A stretch of DNA of 64,000 bases from the NCBI GenBank assembly GCA_014529385.2, contig CM043943.1:103450355-103514354 (forward strand), given 5' to 3'. Below the pieces are notes generated by a model. That model was given only the letters and a program-made list of their open reading frames with translations, ran no database searches and had not been told where the DNA came from. Shown piece by piece: positions 26,272 through 36,925 of this stretch; positions within the stretch are counted from its first letter, which is position 1; each line of letters starts with the position of its first letter. The translations under genes were made by a program, and so were the position numbers. Source of the stretch: Adiantum capillus-veneris (Eukaryota > Streptophyta > Polypodiopsida > Polypodiales > Pteridaceae).

Positions 26272-27791
26272 TGGCACCCCTTTCGGTATTTCTTTATTCA
26301 ATTGAAAGTAGACGATCTGAACACTTAATTCAAACTCTCACAAAGCTGTCCAAACCTGGCGAGGACTGAAAACGCAGGTTTCCGACCTGATTTCAGCAGC
26401 ATCACAGCGCCAAAACCCCTATAGGTCAAAAGTACTTGCCTAGGTTGGATCCCTCGCAATTTAGAAGCGTTCTGGTGAGCTGTAACAGAAATTCAGCATG
26501 CTGTAATTCCCTGTTTTGCCATTGCCAGGTGCACAAAGCCCTGTCTAAGCATGCTAAGGCCTTCTCGAGGCTCTCGTGGTGTTCCCTTGCAGTTTAGGTG
26601 CGAAACCCTAAACCTGTAGAAAACACAGCAGGCTGTAATTCTCTGTTTTGGATTGTTTTTAGCGGAGCGAACACGTCTACACGTGTCCCAAGGGCTCCTG
26701 CACGCAATGGGACAGTTCTCCTGTAAATTGGACGAGTTTTCACGCGAGAAAAACCTCCAAATTCGCAATCTTTTGCGATGGAATTGTGTGTACTTGTGGG
26801 GGATTACCAATTAGCATCCCTATTCAGAAGGCTCGCACATAAAACCCTCAGAACTAACTATACATGATCATCTGAGTAGCCCAACTAGTGGGGCATTACC
26901 ATGTGTTGAAAAGGAGAGAGAGAGAGATGCACGAGTGCAGATCATAGCGCTACATGAGACAAAGGAGAAGGAAAGCTTTCCATTAAAGCTGTGAACCTAA
27001 ACTATACATGATCATCTGAGTAGCCCAACTAGTGGGGCATTACCATGTGTGCAAAAGGAGAGAGAGATGCGTGAGTGCATATCATCGCGCTACGTGAGAC
27101 AAAGGAGAAGGAAAGCTTTCCATTAAAGCTATGAACCTACACCCACTACTCACTCACACACACTGTAAGTCACAGTGAAGCAAAAATAAGCCTCAACCCT
27201 CGTTTGGGCGCCCCCTCTTGCTGAGGTGTCCTACAGGTTGCTCTCCTTCTGCCAAGTGTCCAGTTTTCCCCTTTTGAGTTAATTCCCTAGTTCCTACCAA
27301 CTTATAAAGTTGTAAGTGACTTGCCTAGTGGCCCAAACCCTATCTGGTGCGCACAGGTTTCCATACTCATCAGAATTCACTGCTAACTGGCTCGACCAAT
27401 CCTAGACTGACCGACCTAGACTCTCGATGTGAGAAACTTGTTCGGCCGCAGCCGTTTCACACTGGCCATGCAATGTCCACTTGCACCTTTTCAAGGGTTT
27501 CGAGGAAAACAAGTAAAAAGAAAATAAATAAAAATATGTAGTACATATTTAAAGAAGGCAACATGAAAAAATACCTCCTGGTGACAACAAACCATTTATG
27601 CAAGAGGGTTCCAAAACTGGAAAACCGAAGCTAATGGACTCGTCTAGACATGTACGTCCTGGCAACAGGCTCACAAAATTGCCGGTACTTACCCTCCTAG
27701 GAATACTCCTATTCAGGAAGAAGGGGGAAAACTGGCTCTCGAAGTCGATGAAGTATATCCATGTGGCATGCAGAGCCATGTACACGTGACA
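26272..27791 (-). repeat. LTR with element interior on both sides
   Basis: About 1.52 kb. The minus strand starts TGTCACGTGTACATGG and ends GGGGTGCCA. A leader/primer region lies immediately left (about 26257-26271) and a purine tract (plus TCCCCTCCT, 27792-27800) immediately right. A minus-strand TATA-like ACTTTATAAG is near 27300. It carries a tandem duplication at 26856-27135. Confidence 0.55.
26856..27135. repeat. Two tandem copies of a ~140-bp unit
   Basis: The unit runs from CTATACATGATCATCTGAG to TTCCATTAAAGCTRTGAACC, each copy holding a short GA run. The copies differ at only a few positions, so the duplication is recent. Confidence 0.85.
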
Positions 27792-28240
27792 TCCCCTCCT
27801 GCTTAAGGTGAGGTACGGGTACTGATCTGCATAGCCTTCCTGTATGAGGCTAGCAAATTTGTATAGTCGATGAAAAATTCCTTGTCTACCCAACTTTCCT
27901 TTACGTGTGAATCGGGGCTTATATTGGATTCATCTAGGTACGTTTTTTCTCTGTCATCTTTATTATCCACTGCACTTCCCTCCTATTTCTCCATGACCTT
28001 CGCTTTCAGATGGTACCGGCTGGCGGGCATTTACCCCAAAATCGAGCTACTCTTAGTGCCATTGCAGATGTTCCGTTCTCCCATCACTGCTGGTGGCTTT
28101 TGGTGGTTCAGGGTTTTGGTAAACAATTCTTGAGTGAGCTGTCGGTGGGAGTGCCTACCTTTCAGAGGTTGCTGTCATCCTCTCTCCACTTAGCTTGCTA
28201 GGGCACTTTTTAGTCTCTCCTGGTTTACGAGAAAATATCG
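27792..28240 (-). mobile_element. 3' interior end of an LTR element, fossil
   Basis: Right of the purine tract the minus strand reads QYPYLTLSRRGCHV across the LTR junction, closely like RYQYLTLKRRGCHV at the equivalent junction at 22.3 kb. It is the 3' interior end of a related element; nothing more of that body is recognisable to the right. Confidence 0.5.
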
Positions 28241-28682
28241 TGTTTTCAGGGATAATCCATATGTTTTGGTCAATGCTTTTCTCAAGATGGGTTTCTAATT
28301 GACTTTTTATGGTCACGTACGGGATGTATGCATAACTTAAACGACATTGCTAACTTGTGTAACATCCGCAATAGATATAATCGGTATTGCTGGGACCGGC
28401 CTCATGGTCATCGCCGCTTGATTTCGAATTCTTTTATGAGGTGTCATTGCATATGCAGATGATAGCTACTATATTTATATTACTTTGTTAGTCTCTTTAA
28501 ATTTCTAAAGTTAGCCAAGAATGCACTAAGACTATCAGATGCACCCTCATTTTGTGTCTTCGGGCCGGCTTTGTAAATAGCTTTGTACTTGCCTTCAGAA
28601 TTAGCACCATTTGGGTGTTTCGAGGGATATTCAAGTAATAGAAATGAGCCTCTTTCAGAGTTTTTGTGCGCGCGCGTGCGTG
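28241..28682. other. Putative promoter and leader of the trihelix gene
   Basis: No coding. As the only spacer between the fossil cluster and the trihelix gene it probably holds that gene's promoter, but I can mark no single TATA box or start site with confidence. Confidence 0.3.
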
Positions 28683-28687
28683 CGTGC

Positions 28688-28752
<65 letters not shown>
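28683..28752. repeat. (GY)n(GA)n compound microsatellite in the leader
   Basis: GCGT/GT units are followed by about 22 GA units, ending 31 bp before the start codon of the trihelix gene. GA-rich leaders are common in plant genes; here the run probably lies in the 5' untranslated region. Confidence 0.9.
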
Positions 28753-28755
<3 letters not shown>

Positions 28756-28783
28756 CTTGGCAGGTGATCATATACTTACAAGT

Positions 28784-29869
28784 ATGGAGGTCTGTGACTA
28801 CCCATGCCCGGAGCAAGATCCCGGCTCGTTATTATCGCAGTTGGGGCAACATCATGAGGAGATGGTATCTCACATGCCTGGTGCACTTCTACCGTTTGTT
28901 TCTCAATCTCCGGTGGAGAAGTGTGATCAGATAGTGGTTTTAGATTCATCACGGATAGCTATGCAGATAGCATCTGGACAGATTGTGTGGCCGATTGTCC
29001 CCAAACCTAAAGAAGTAGTTCCCAAACTTGAGCCAGATGTTTATCCTTTTGCCAATGCTAATCACAATGGTGCCATGCAGTCAGATTTGGAGAACACAAA
29101 ACTGGCTTTGGGACAAATGGATATGCCTTTGGAAAAATGTAAAGTAAGAAAGCGGCTCAAATCAGCTTCAGATGACACAGATGTTCATGAAGGAGATGTA
29201 GCAAATGAAAGACAAGCCATAATGAGGTGGAAGGATGTATGGGTTGCCCAGCTTATTCATGTAAGAGGGAGAATGCAGTCATCCTTTTCTGGTCCTCAGA
29301 AGCAAAGGGTAGACTTGTGGCAGGTTATCAAGAATGAGATGGCAAGGACCTGCCCTGGATTTGACAAGGACTCTGAAGCTTGTAGGAAGAAGTGGCGGAG
29401 GGTCTACAAGGAATACCGAGATGAGAAGACGTTACATGCTGCAGGTGATGTGTCTCAAAGAAGCAGATTTTATGATCTTCTAGAGTACTACATGGGGGAA
29501 AGGACAGATGGTGTAAGTGAGCCTCCTGCTGGTTATGGCCTTCTTGTAAAAGATGAAATGGTTTCTGTTAAAAGTGAGGCTTTTGACGGCAATGAAGGTG
29601 CAGATGAGCAAGGGGCTATTGTTGTAAGAAAACCGCGCAAGCGACTGAAGCGGATTGATTCGTGTAAAGGTCCTATGGAGGACCCTGAGTCATTACACTC
29701 CATGGTTTCTGAGCTGGTTGTTTTAGGTAAAGAAATGCTGCAAACCACAAGACAGTTTGAACAAGACAAACTTGAGATTTTACATTCATTACGAGAGGCA
29801 CTTCGTGAGATTTCTGGAAACAATCTCCTTGGGGCTGGATCTTGTCAGGTTGTGGCTCCTGTCTTGTGA
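28784..29869 (+). CDS. Trihelix (Myb/SANT-like) DNA-binding protein
   Basis: A single open frame of 361 codons. The start is the first ATG (MEVCDYPC); upstream in the same frame there is only a TTG. Residues about 148-237 form a trihelix domain of the plant GT-factor type: the three conserved tryptophans sit in RWKDVW, LWQVI and KKWRRV, and the fourth amphipathic helix is FYDLLEYYM. Basic clusters KVRKRLK (about 120-126) and RKPRKRLKR (about 282-290) look like nuclear localisation signals. Residues about 301-343 are a leucine- and glutamate-rich helix likely to mediate dimerisation. Expected role: nuclear, binding GT-type promoter elements; target genes cannot be told. No intron is needed and no damage is seen, so it is probably a live host gene, though domestication from a transposon-encoded SANT protein cannot be excluded. 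Confidence 0.85.
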   Translation: MEVCDYPCPEQDPGSLLSQLGQHHEEMVSHMPGALLPFVSQSPVEKCDQIVVLDSSRIAMQIASGQIVWPIVPKPKEVVPKLEPDVYPFANANHNGAMQSDLENTKLALGQMDMPLEKCKVRKRLKSASDDTDVHEGDVANERQAIMRWKDVWVAQLIHVRGRMQSSFSGPQKQRVDLWQVIKNEMARTCPGFDKDSEACRKKWRRVYKEYRDEKTLHAAGDVSQRSRFYDLLEYYMGERTDGVSEPPAGYGLLVKDEMVSVKSEAFDGNEGADEQGAIVVRKPRKRLKRIDSCKGPMEDPESLHSMVSELVVLGKEMLQTTRQFEQDKLEILHSLREALREISGNNLLGAGSCQVVAPVL

Positions 29870-30954
29870 CTTAATATTTTGGAACTGTTAACGAACAGTT
29901 TCAACGACATGGAACACGGGTAGAGGGGATGTTCAAGGCTCTAGTTGAACTGGTTGTGTGGGAAGGATGTTTAGGCCAAATGATTTTTTCGGAAGAGTGC
30001 CATAATAGGAGCAGAATTTATTTGGAAAGTGTGCAGCCATGTAATGGTATTTTTTTGTTTATTGATTCTACAAGTTTCTGCTGTATTGTCTCTTTTGAAG
30101 GGAAGGACGGGGGCAATACATATATTACTGTCCCTTCTTTTTAAACTTGGGTCTTGTTCAGTCTATTGAGCAACAGTTTGATTTGATTCCCTTCGTTATA
30201 GTTTTAGAATTGCTGAAATGGGAATTTCCAAGCAAGAAGACTTTTTTTTTTGCCACTGAAAATGGAAAATCCGTCAACGAATGTATACCAGAGTTTCCAT
30301 CGTGAAAATGACGTATTATTGGAAATCGATTTTTTTGAACCATGAATATTGTGACGGTTTAAACGATCATAAGAAGCAGCATTATACACATCCTGATTTT
30401 GTCACATGCATTGACTGTGAGTACAAGAAGTATGTGTGGGTGCCACCAGAGCCTTACATGCTAGATTATTTTGCCTTTTAGATTATCTATTATTTCATGG
30501 CAGGTGCAGTCAAGTGGGACTTATTGCTGGTGAATGGCTCATCATGTCTGTAAAAATCAGTCGTGTAATTTTCTTGCTCCTTTAAATGAGCCGTCACTCA
30601 TTACTACCGCTTTCTTAAGTCATTTGTTGAAATTTAGCAAAACCATACTTATAGAAAGGTAAAGTTACAACTCGTTTTTTAAATCCTCACAAATACTTTA
30701 CAACTCTCATTAACTTGTACCTTTTTGGCATTCTAAAAGAAGCCTTACCGGGGAGTTGGGTTAGGCATACTTTCAATGTTTTCAGTAATGATCGAGACTT
30801 ATCTCTAATGTTATTTCAGTTTTAAAATAGTAAATCGATCTTTCTACTTCACCTTTCATTTCATATATGACATGTCTTGACTCTTCTTGCATTCTATTGT
30901 TTTAGAATGTTAAAAGTGAAGCTTCATGTTGCATAATTCTAGTAAATTCTATAG

Positions 30955-30988
<34 letters not shown>

Positions 30989-31912
30989 CGATTAGTTCTT
31001 TTTATTTCACATCCTCACATGGCTTGTATTCTATAACTTGATTCTAGTCAATGTTTGGGAAAGTCATTAAGTGGCCATTGGCCGAGTTTCTTTTTCACAA
31101 AAAAAAGTAAACCGGTAATACTAGCAAAAATTTAAAATTTGTATGATTGTTAAACTATTTCCTCATATATTTTATTGGTATTCTTCCCTTTACTATGGTT
31201 TGTAACCGGCTAGTCTCGATTTTGAACTAGCTCAAGGCTATGCTGAGGCAATCCTTTCTTGAACACTAAATTTCGAGCTGAACATGACCTAATGATTGTA
31301 TCCCTCGTTGTTTTAGAAAGCCATTGTGACCTTTTTACTTGTTTGCATAGGATAGGAAAGCCAATTCCATATCATCTCATTCCATGACACCCAAAATTTC
31401 AGGATGCAATGTACAAGCTACAATACTACTTGATGCTTGATTAGCAGGAGAGGATACAAAGACATGTCAGAGTCAGGGGTCGGAGGGCAGCTAGTCGTAG
31501 CCGTCAATTTTGCAACCATTCTTGGCTGGAATTGCAGTGCACAGTCACTAGGTGCTGAACAACTCAGCAGGTGGAATGTGAGAGTCTTGTGGAGAGTTTG
31601 CAGACCAATGAGGGCCATCCAAATCAGTGCCCAGAATATTTAGAGGCCACTGACAGGTTGCAGCCAATCATTGCTTCTTAAATCAGCGTTCAGATGTTAT
31701 CCTGCAGCTACACGTCAGCACCTGCAATTGCAAAGTGTGCAATCAAACCACTCCAAGTCAGTGCAGGTAATGGTATGCATAAGCCACTATAGTCGACAAA
31801 ATCGACCAACATCAGTAGTCGAAAGGCATGTTTGCAGCTGCCAGCTTGTGTTACCTGTCCGAAGGTCACTCACTGTTCACTGCTGGCCCTCCTCCCCCCG
31901 ACTGTGACGGCT
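29870..31912. other. Noncoding stretch after the trihelix gene
   Basis: The first few hundred bases should hold the 3' untranslated region; no clear AATAAA signal stands out. A (CA)n run lies at 30957-30986. A 66-codon frame at 30281-30481 has a CxxC pair but no known domain. Otherwise nothing is recognised. Confidence 0.4.
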
Positions 31913-32021
31913 GGGAAGGGTTTGTCAGTGACCATTCCCAACGAATGAGGCTCCCACCATGGCTCCCGGCTCCCATGTGGTCGCCTACATTCCTGGGAAT
32001 GATCACTGACAGACCATTCCC
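31913..32021. repeat. Long imperfect hairpin (precursor-like or fold-back element)
   Basis: The arms 31913-31940 and 31994-32021 pair at 25 of 28 positions (core GTCAGTGA). Pairing continues inward, with GAATGAGGC near 31944 against GCCTACATTC near 31983, and CCACCATGG against CCATGTGG, leaving a loop of about 10 bases. The 109-nt stem resembles a plant microRNA precursor in size, but no known microRNA sequence is recognised. A miniature fold-back transposon is the alternative. Either strand could be transcribed. Confidence 0.6.
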
Positions 32022-32029
32022 TACCCCTT

Positions 32030-33804
32030 CTTGCAAAATGGATATAATTCATACCGTGCGGGCTTGTTCAACCACCTAATGAATGACATACAAAAAATAT
32101 ATACTGAACTTATTGAATTCTCTTCTACAAGAACTACAACTAAGACTACCAACTCTAGCTTATTTCTCTTCTTAGAGGACGACTATGATGTAGACACCTT
32201 GGTCTGGCCATCCATCTTCTCAGAGGACTCATTAGTCTCGCTTGGATGATGACTACTACAAGCTAAGTGCTTAGTTGGGCTCTCTCCCTTAGTTTGAAGG
32301 ATCCTCTACCTGTAGATAGGTAACCATCCGATGGTGGTGTGTCTAGTCTAACGGTGATTGTTGCAGCATACGTCGAGTTTTGTGGTGCAAACTTCAAAGT
32401 TTGACCTTCCTAGAGTTTTTGTGAATTGGCTTGATGGAATGCAAATGCTTCCTCTTTTCTTCAGATATTCTTGGGCAAGATTCTACAATTGTCGACTCTA
32501 TAACGAGTTCTTTCTCCACAGAGTTCGGGACATCTTTCTTGGAGTGCTATACACATAGTAGTGACAAGAGTACAATAGTTCCCTAAATTGCTTATGACAA
32601 CATCTACTTGGGAAATTTCTTGGCAACTCGAGTTCCCTATAATGTTGCTTCACAATAGACATCTCCATTTGAGGCCTCCCATCTTCGGCTTATAGTGGTA
32701 TATTCAACATTGATTGCTGAGAGGAGTTGTGAAGAGTTGCACAATTCTATTGCTTCATCTAGGGTTAGGGCACACTCGTATTAGCTAGTGTGCATCCTAG
32801 CTTGCCAACCTTGCATAGCATTTTAAGTTGTATCTGGGTCTTGTCCAGTGCACCATGTTGGCCAATTGGACTAAATTTGGTCCATGTCCTTATTTTACGG
32901 GACGATATTTATTTTTAGAGCTCTTTTTTGTTGTCATGGGAGCATGCCTCATCACTAATTGACACCTCAAACTAGAGGGAATCAATGGAACATAGCTTTT
33001 TTTGAACGAGGGCCGTTAATCTAGTCTAGGGTAAAGGGGCCAATAAAAAACTGGGTCCTGTGAAGGGACCCCTAGTCCCCTAGCTTTATGATGTTAAAGG
33101 TCTGGATTTGGTTCATAGAGTGCAACTCGCAATATACACCATTAGATCAAGGTTCAAGCCCTGCTGGCTACAATGGTACATTATGCCCCCTTCATGTGGC
33201 CTCCCTTCACGGACAATTTTCTTACACACAAATGTTTTGTCACCGTCATGTGTCACCATTGGAGCTCTATCTGCGGTGTGCTTTCTAGGGGGGGTAGGTG
33301 TGTTGCGTGTTTTGGATCCCACCCATCATCCAAAAACGGTGCAGAGTGCCAATGACAATTTTTCGCCCACCTTAGGTGGCCCTAAGTTGCCCCCTTTACC
33401 ATAGTCCCTAATTTATAGTAAGACTTATATGGCGGTTGCAATGATTACTTGGCCCCTTTACCCTAGTGTCTAATTGATAATAATAGACTTAATATTGTGA
33501 CAAGGAGATGGTCGCAATGATTACTTGGTAAGCCTACATGTGGCTACTTGGCATGATCTAGGCCTTTCCCTCCATCAGAATCGCAAGGTTGGAAGCCTCA
33601 TGCACATAAACAACAATAATTTTAATTTAATTATCATGCAACGATGACAACAAATAAAGCATCAATAAGAATTAGCAGTTGATCTATACTTTTATAATAG
33701 GGGAAGGGATTCCAGACCCTCCCCCCGGACACGTGGTGGTTTCTCTTCAGTCCGGCCAGTGTGCCCTGCAGCCAGCGTGCTTAGTGAGAGAGAAAATCCT
33801 GTGT

Positions 33805-33807
<3 letters not shown>
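32030..33807. other. Noncoding stretch with minor repeats
   Basis: A weak tRNA-like patch lies around 33115-33190, with B-box-like AGGTTCAAGCC. A diverged ~75-bp tandem duplication (CCCCTTTACC...GCAATGATTACTTGG) spans about 33391-33530. No gene is supportable. Confidence 0.4.

Positions 33808-33884
<77 letters not shown>
33808..33884. repeat. (GA)n microsatellite
   Basis: About 38 uninterrupted GA units. Confidence 0.97.
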
Positions 33885-33886
<2 letters not shown>

Positions 33887-36078
33887 AGTATTGATAATGC
33901 ATGCCTGCTTTGGTTCATCTAAATATCTTCCCATAGCTTAATCTTGTTCTTGTAGGTCACATTGCACACCAGAAGTTGACCGAGGGGCTTTAGTCTCATG
34001 TGCAATGAAACTAAGGATTTGTGACCATTGTTGGCCTATCAACTAAGATGTTCTTGAACTTTAATTGACCGTAGAAGCTGTGCCAATATACTCTTGCAAC
34101 ACATGAGATTTTTTGCCTGCTCCCTATGGCTATTCTTTGATTCCTGACAAGGAGAAACGCAAAAGTAAGCATCTCTTTATCCTTGATGGTAGCTCGATGA
34201 TTGATGGAGAATCAAAGATATGCAAGAGGAGCTTGAGCATGAGGCTAAGAACATGATAGCAGAAGTGAACGTGATGCCAACACAAGGACTGAAGTCGAAG
34301 AAGAGATGATGATGGAGATCACAATAGACAAGATTGATATCATGATGGAGATTGGGGTAGACATGATCAACACGAGGAAGGTAGAAAAGACAAAAAGACC
34401 ATGAAACTGAGGATGGATTTAGAAGGGATCTTAGCTACAAGCATGCATTGGCTAAAGAACTCGCAAAAAGCATGTTGATTGTAGGGATAGATACAATGGA
34501 TATGCTGGTAGTGACCACGATGATGGATGCATAGACTGGGGCGGGAGGGATCGAGACAATAAAAACCCTAGCTCTTCAAAAGGGCATCAACCGCAAAACT
34601 TGAGATGTTTAATGTTTACCAAGATTGTTCCAATGGATCATGGTTGCTTTGTGCAACATGAGGGCTTTTATGAACAAAAGGAAGGGATTGTGTATGCGTC
34701 GCAAATTGGCACACGGATGATTGCCAATACAAAATGTGTTGCAAAGAGAAATCAAGAGGTACGGGTTAAGGTTTTTTTTATAATTAGGAATAAAATAGCC
34801 TTTCCATGAGGGATGTGGACCAATTGATAGGGTAAGATCTTTTATTGATGAAAAGAAGCGAATTTTTGGATGATGAATCTAATCCCTCTAGTATGAATCA
34901 GCCTTCAAAGGTTGCAAAGGGTGATCTTTGGATGAGGAATCTAATTGCTTTAGATGATATCACTAAAGAGAATGAGTCCACCTAGGCAGCTAGTAGCACC
35001 AAGGGTCTTTGATGTATGGGATTAGTCTGATTATGATGATCATAGATCTTGGATCTTGTATCAAGACGAAGTGGCCGAAGAGGAGCTTGAATTTGAGGGG
35101 AACGAGCTTTGTTAAGAGGGCAAACAAGGTACTCCATTGATGTTTCACCTGTAAAAACCATAAGAAATCTAGACTATTGATTTCACAAAGATTTTTTGAA
35201 ACAATCTGCTTTGGCCATAGAGAGGAGAAAGTTCCGAGAATCGAAAAGGATTTGAATTATCCTCAAGAAGATTACATGCTAGATATAGAAGAGAAACTTC
35301 TTGCTCAAGGACTTCATGATGTAGGACTCTATACGTATGACATGTCAAAGTGGAAAAAGGTTACATTGGGTAAGGCACCCGCATTTGTGAAACGGTTACA
35401 TCTATTAATAAAGCAATTAGACAAAGTTCTTAACAAGCTTCCCATCCAAAATCCAAAATGTAGTCTCTTGCAACATGTTGATTGTAGGATATGCTCAATA
35501 TGGCTTTGACAAGGACATGAGAGAAATTCACATGGACTTGAATCCCAAATTTTCAGAGAGAAACTTCGTTATCTTGTTCTTGAATACCATGCCTATGTTG
35601 TAGGAAATGGACTACGTAGTGGGGCATGGCTTCTGTTTTTTATAAATTGTGGAGAGACATAGTACCGACTCTCCACCATACTTTTGTATGGCACTCATGT
35701 TGATCGTGCACTATTTAAGATTTTTTGATTGGTGTTAAAATTTTGGTTAGTACAAAAATTTAAACTTGTGTTCTGCATTTTCTTTCATTGCTCTTCAAAG
35801 GCAAGTTTTGTACAAACTTCAATTGAAGACAGTACTCATAAGGTTAGTGCTATGTCTTAATGGAAAGATTGTATGCATGTTCTAAAAAAACAAAACAGGC
35901 TTTGATTTCACAAATGTTTTATATTTTCTTTGATTTATCCCTTTTGTTTAGAGAAAAACTTTTCTCAGAGTATCCTATTTACACATTAACTACTATGACT
36001 ATTATATACACTTATACCAGTTTACACATTCTCTTTTATAGCAAGGCCTACCAAGCAAGACTAGTTGAGCACGCCAAT
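33885..36078. other. Noncoding or decayed stretch, unassigned
   Basis: Several short open pieces are present, the longest about 110 codons at 35177-35509. A patch near 34690 reads CVCVANWHTDDC, which faintly resembles a CCHC knuckle, so part of this may be a very old retroelement. It cannot be assigned with confidence. Confidence 0.35.
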
Positions 36079-36180
36079 GGGGTCGTAACCTAGTGGTTAA
36101 GGTGGATGTGTAAGGACCCAACTTCAATACCAAGTGGCACCTTTCAAATTTCAGTTGTACCTTTATTGAAAAAAGACTAT
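36079..36180 (+). repeat. tRNA-derived SINE-like sequence
   Basis: GGGGTCGTAACCTAGTGGTTAAGG is an A-box-bearing tRNA-like head (as in plant Au-type SINEs), followed by a B-box-like ACTTCAATACC at about 36121 and then a short T-rich tail. It appears truncated, and no flanking target duplication was identified. Confidence 0.5.
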
Positions 36181-36704
36181 TTGAGCGCAAGCTAGAAAGG
36201 GAAAAATTATAGCGTTCACATTTAGTTTGCATTGTACTTAACATGCGTTCACAACTTGTTGACACGTGCCTCCATTTGTGAGGCTTTGCGCAGGGAAGAA
36301 GGCCCCTCTGGATGCTAAATAAAATGCAGCACAGAGAGACAAAACCCAGCTGGCCATGAAGTTTCTATCTATACTATATATAATGCAACTTAAAAATTTC
36401 AAGGCAAAATAAGCTATCCATGTGTCACACACTGGCTCACTTCTAGGAAAAGATGTTAAATCATTTCGAATGTAAAAATAAAGGGTAAAGTTTTTTTTTT
36501 GAAATGCTCATTCCAGCAAGATTTGAATTAACTCAAATTAATACATGCAAACTATGGTATATCCTTTGCACATGGGGATTCCAACATATATAAAAAAGTT
36601 CGTTCAATGGGTGCCAAGCCCTCGAAGGGATTTGACACCATTGACCTTACATGAACCCTTACAATATATTTATTACAAACTTTCAAGATACCTCTTTCGG
36701 ATTC
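36181..36704. other. Noncoding stretch before the old copia
   Basis: No gene or repeat recognised. It ends with GATTC, the left target duplication of the copia at 36705. Confidence 0.4.
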
Positions 36705-36925
36705 TGTTACCATATATATGTGGTAGTGGTGTGTGAACACACTTAGGACCGCTACGATTTTTTCCCTCACTAGGAGGTTTTTCCCCCCGTGCATTGTTTA
36801 TACGTCCATCACTCTAGGGCTATCTTATCTTTCCATTGCACACTATTACTACTCTATGTTGTGTGCCTTGAGCTTCTTCGTCTTCTCGAAGGTGTGTGTG
36901 TTTCCCTGCAACCCTATTTCCAATA
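36705..36925 (+). repeat. 5' LTR of the old copia
   Basis: 221 bp, starting TGTTACCATATATATG and followed by the tRNA-Met primer site. Confidence 0.88.

Noticed and set aside
30281-30481. 66-codon frame with a CxxC and VWVPPEPYMLDYFAF end
   Set aside because: No family recognised and no evidence of splicing to the trihelix gene. Too short to call.
33115-33190. Possible tRNA gene (GGTTCAAGCC B box)
   Set aside because: No convincing A box or cloverleaf. At most a decayed SINE head.
35177-35509. 110-codon frame, mildly protein-like
   Set aside because: It ends and begins without context and matches nothing known to me. It may be old retroelement debris.
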